Shown here: positions 61,074 through 64,000 of the stretch, piece after piece | Layout of the letters: each line of letters opens with the position of its first letter | Position numbering within the stretch: the stretch's first letter is position 1 | From: Fulvia fulva | Lineage: Eukaryota; Ascomycota; Dothideomycetes; Mycosphaerellales; Mycosphaerellaceae | DNA length: 64,000 bases | Assembly: GCF_020509005.1 (NCBI RefSeq) | Contig: NC_063012.1 | Location: forward strand, 9,114,001 to 9,178,000 | Reading direction: 5' to 3' | Notes under the pieces: model-generated | What the model saw: only the letters and a program-made list of their open reading frames with translations | The model's database searches: none | What the model was told of the DNA's origin: nothing | Position numbers and translations under genes: made by a program

Positions 61074-62461
61074 TTACACCTTCTCCAACTTGAGCTTACG
61101 GAAGCAATCTTGCGCCTCATGCAACTGCTCTGTCACATCGTACAACCGGATCTCTTCCCGCTTTGCCTGAATGTCATGTTCCTTCACTGCCACACGATCC
61201 AGACCTTTCTGGCCCGTCAAAATCTGCCCCAGCAGTCGACTCTGCGCGATGACCATGTCAGCTCTTCCACCACGCCGCACTTTGTCGAAAACCTCGAACG
61301 CTGCATCAACATCTTCCCGATCCTCAACAAGCTCGAACAGCTTCACCAAGACCGCACAATCCTCCATTGCCATCGCAGCTCCCTGGCCCAGCCAGTTCGA
61401 TGTCGCATGAGCGGCGTCTCCCATCATACAAATCCTTCCACGATGATACGTCGGTGCCGGTGCAGATTCCCATTGATTGAACGTCACACCCGGCCCGCTG
61501 GTCATCACAGCATCGATTGCTCCCGTCTTCAACTTCTCATCCCACCCTTCAAACGTTCGTTCGAGATGTTCACGATCGATCTCAGACTTCCACACGGAGC
61601 TGTCCCACCCGTCCGGCGCGGAGCCGGAGACGGTGATGAAGAACATGTTGCCTTCGTTGATCGGTCCTGAAAGCGTGAAGCAGCCATTGCCAGCCACGGC
61701 TGTAAGTTGTTGTTTTCGAGGATCGACCAGATTTGTGCCAAGCTGCTCGATTTCTCGGTCGATGGGCAGAAGCGCGCGAGCGTCCCAAAACCTGGCGAAG
61801 ACGGGCGCTGCGGCTTTGTGAGTGTCGCCGAGGATTATGTGGCGGATCTTGGAGCACTAGCCGTCGCAGCCTATCACTGCGTCGGCGGTGTGCGTGGTGC
61901 CGTCTTCGAAGCACAGAGTCAAGGGGGCTGTGCTGTTGGCAGGGTCTTCAGCGATGGAGATCAGCTTCTTGTTGCTGTGGAGGTGGGATTCGGGAAGCGT
62001 TTTGACGAGTTCCTACAAGAGTTGTTGTCGTCCTAATAATGTGTTAGCAGGCTCGCGGTATCGTCAAGTGGTGAACGAGGATGACTGTACCAACACCCCA
62101 AGGACCCTCGATTGTCTCTCAGAACTCCTCACCGGCGTTCGCACCACAGCCCTACAAATCCACTTGTCAACAACGTTGAGATGAACTGCTTCAAGAGGGG
62201 GGACTGACATACAACAATAGTCTGCAATACATCTCGCTTGACCGCCCGAGCATCTCTCAGGATTCGGTCAGCATCGATGCCCATACACCTCAGTGCAGCG
62301 AGAGCATTCGTGTGCATAGCAATTGCAGCACCGCGTTCGCTAAAGTTCTCCTTGCTTTCGAAGACATCAAAGGTGATGTGCTGGAGCGGGAGGAGGCCAT
62401 TGGCGAGGCTACAGCCTCCGATGCTGCCACCTACTATTGCGATGCGGATCGGTGTGTCCAT
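61074..62461 (-). pseudogene. FAD-dependent monooxygenase (salicylate hydroxylase-like) with three in-frame stops
   Basis: The proposed exons are 62461-62213, 62151-62091 and 62032-61074, giving 422 codons; introns are 61 and 58 nt (donors GTATGT and GTACAG). Family motifs remain: the FAD-binding IAIVGGSIGG near residue 7, a GCDG motif, and MMGDAAHATSNWLGQGAAMA near the C-terminal third. Such enzymes hydroxylate aromatic compounds using NAD(P)H and O2. In-frame stops occur at codon 94 (TGA, 62121-62119), codon 110 (TAG, 62015-62013, in LL-stop-ELVKTLPES) and codon 162 (TAG, 61859-61857, just after GCDG). The second fits CAG to TAG. The middle exon and its borders are the least certain part; if it is wrong, the first stop could be intronic, but the two TAG codons stand either way. 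It is convergent with Bet4. Confidence 0.75.
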
Positions 62462-62883
62462 CGTGTTGGCGGTATGTATGGGATGAAAGCTCTGTCTTGG
62501 TGAGGCACGTTGCGATTGTCCATGGTGACTGATGATGAAGCTTCATATCGAATGGCCACATATGATGCACTCGTGGGCGTGGAGTTGGCCGATCTTTGGT
62601 CAGCTAGTTCGGTGGTACTACTAGCTGCATATGGCTGAGCTCTTAGGTGTTGATACGAACCTTATGCTGCATGTTACGTCAGTGCTCAGCAAAGACTTCA
62701 TTGCCGAGAGATCAAAGTGCACTGGGACAGGACCATATCGGCAGATAGCAATAGTTTGTCGTCCAGGACAAGACCAGCTCTATTGACTCCTCGAATTCTG
62801 CATCCAATGCTAAGTAAAATGCAACAGCTGGAGAGTCATGCTAGGAATGCTGCTTGCTGACCCCCAGCATCTCCATCTGAGTG
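62462..62883. other. Intergenic DNA between sulfotransferase-like gene and monooxygenase
   Basis: These 422 bp include the monooxygenase promoter and the 3' flank of the sulfotransferase-like gene. No other feature is visible. Confidence 0.6.
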
Positions 62884-63882
62884 TCAGCGAAGACGCATAG
62901 AGTGCAGATACTCGTAGTCCGGCCACGACTCTCTCACCCTTCTCGCAAGCGTAAGTGCTCTGTCCCAGCCAAACGTCTCCCGCCATTGTTCTTCTCTATC
63001 ATCAAGCGTAACATTCCCCGAGACCTTGCTCCGATCGACCCCAGTAGAGTTCTGTATCGATTGCAGAAAGCGTTTGAACCTTTCATTCGCCTGGAATTTC
63101 GCTGGCATGGGAGTGGATTCCCAAGTATAGAGCAATTTTTCCTTGTCCATGCCAATAGCGTCACAAAGTTTCTCGACCACATGCTGCCGCTCAATGACAT
63201 CGTCCGCATCCAATACGATGGGTTCAAGGGGTGTGTCTGGGTGAGATGCGTACCAGTCAAAGATATAGCGTTGGAAGCGAAGCGTTGTGTAAATGTTGGC
63301 ATATTGCGATTCGAGGTCGGGATATGGGTCGCCTTCTGCTCGTAGCCAGCTTTCGAAGATCAGTATTGGGTTGCGGATCAAGATGATTGGCGTCCAGGAC
63401 AGCATTAAGCTGTCCGAAAACACTGTTGGATTCGTGCGCCATGTTTGCGCATAGCTTCCGATTGTGGAGTTCAGCTGTGCTGTTGGAGCAGTCTCCGTAT
63501 CATCGTAGGTTGTCTCTACTGGCTGCACAAGATGCGCGTGGTCTTTCAGTAGGAGATGTTTGCGCTGTAAGGGGTTAGTCTGTCTCTGGTATAGACGTCT
63601 CGAACTCTTGGAAGGACGCACATCTGCCAATGATGAGCACAGAACCTCACCGAGTCGCTCGTGGCCTTGATCCATGAGTTTGTCGTGTTCTTGCCTGGCC
63701 GATACAGGTGCGTCGTCCAAGTCTACACCCCAAAAAGCGTCTCGAGTGTACTGGAACGCATCGAAGAATAGATAGTCGGACACCTGCCAATCCGGCTGTG
63801 CAGACAGCATCCGTGTCAACAGGTTAGATGCTGTCCTTGGGTGACTGAAGAGAAAAGCCCGATTCTGCTGCCATTGTCCCAT
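62884..63882 (-). CDS. Sulfotransferase-like P-loop protein
   Basis: The open frame is 332 codons without interruption. A likely intron (63621-63565, 57 nt; donor GTGCGT, branch GACTAAC, acceptor TTACAG) is a multiple of three with no stop, so splicing gives 313 residues (exons 63882-63622 and 63564-62884). The N-terminus carries FLFSHPRTASNLLTRML, the phosphate-binding loop seen in fungal sulfotransferase-family proteins, and LIRNPILIFESWLRAEG fits the second PAPS-contact region. The family moves sulfate from PAPS to small molecules or sugars; whether this member is active, and on what, is unknown. There is no signal peptide. It lies 422 bp upstream of the broken monooxygenase on the same strand. 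Confidence 0.78.
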   Translation of the reverse strand: MGQWQQNRAFLFSHPRTASNLLTRMLSAQPDWQVSDYLFFDAFQYTRDAFWGVDLDDAPVSARQEHDKLMDQGHERLGEVLCSSLADVRPSKSSRRLYQRQTNPLQRKHLLLKDHAHLVQPVETTYDDTETAPTAQLNSTIGSYAQTWRTNPTVFSDSLMLSWTPIILIRNPILIFESWLRAEGDPYPDLESQYANIYTTLRFQRYIFDWYASHPDTPLEPIVLDADDVIERQHVVEKLCDAIGMDKEKLLYTWESTPMPAKFQANERFKRFLQSIQNSTGVDRSKVSGNVTLDDREEQWRETFGWDRALTLARRVRESWPDYEYLHSMRLR

Positions 63883-64000
63883 CGTGAACGAGTCTTGGCG
63901 GTGTGCTGTTTACTGCTCGAAGTGATTGCATTGTACAAGCACAGAGCTGCGCTGAACGACATCTGAACGCCATGTTGTCACGCTACGAATTTACCTTGAC

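Noticed and set aside
44151..63882. A biosynthetic gene cluster spanning the transporters, monooxygenase and sulfotransferase
   Set aside because: Housekeeping genes (Pob3, Bet4, APC/C activator) are interspersed and no core synthase is present.
1..64000. CRISPR arrays, prokaryotic operons, phage genes
   Set aside because: No regularly spaced repeats; spliceosomal introns and eukaryotic proteins show this is nuclear fungal DNA.
36116..64000. tRNA or rRNA genes in the gene-bearing half
   Set aside because: No A/B-box pair or recognisable rRNA block seen by eye; a covariance-model search would be decisive.

Overview
This window is filamentous ascomycete DNA (Pezizomycotina; a Dothideomycete is my guess from overall style, not proven). 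Genes carry short spliceosomal introns (44-78 nt, GTRNGT-type donors, CTAAC/CTGAC-like branch sites). The left 36 kb carries the signature of repeat-induced point mutation (RIP): CpA is depleted, TpA is in excess, and CAG or TGG codons of transposon genes read TAG. CpG is largely spared.

Positions 1 to about 36,115 are a graveyard of nested retrotransposons with no intact gene. I resolve: five copies (A-E) of one Tad1/I-like LINE, about 5.0 kb when complete, ending in a (TCTA)n tail; a 5'-truncated copy (F) of a second LINE; a Ty1/copia element (copia-1) with 234-bp LTRs, split by LINE F and LINE B; an older inverted copia fragment (copia-2) that was the target of copia-1; and two chromodomain-bearing Ty3/gypsy elements with 184-bp LTRs, G1 inserted inside G2 in the opposite orientation. 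Target-site duplications (TSDs) support the nesting: 14 bp for LINEs B, E and F, 14-15 bp for D, and 5 bp for copia-1 and G1.

Positions 36,116 to 64,000 are ordinary gene-bearing DNA. In order: a C2H2 zinc-finger regulator (-), a 4.8-kb stretch without a recognisable gene, a monocarboxylate-type MFS transporter with one in-frame stop (-), FACT subunit Pob3 (-), an F-box/2EXR-like protein (-), a second MFS transporter with one in-frame stop (+), a Cdc20/Cdh1-family APC/C activator with a very long N-terminus (-), Rab geranylgeranyltransferase alpha subunit Bet4 (+), an FAD monooxygenase with three in-frame stops (-) and a sulfotransferase-like protein (-).

The housekeeping genes (Pob3, Bet4, the APC/C activator) are intact. 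The dispensable-type genes (two transporters and the monooxygenase) carry nonsense codons in otherwise well-conserved frames. I find no operon, CRISPR, tRNA or rRNA gene. The most informative signals are the readable nesting history, a shared TATAT at the LINE target sites, the three genes with premature stops, and the roughly 700-residue extension on the APC/C activator. None of these is clearly a new system.
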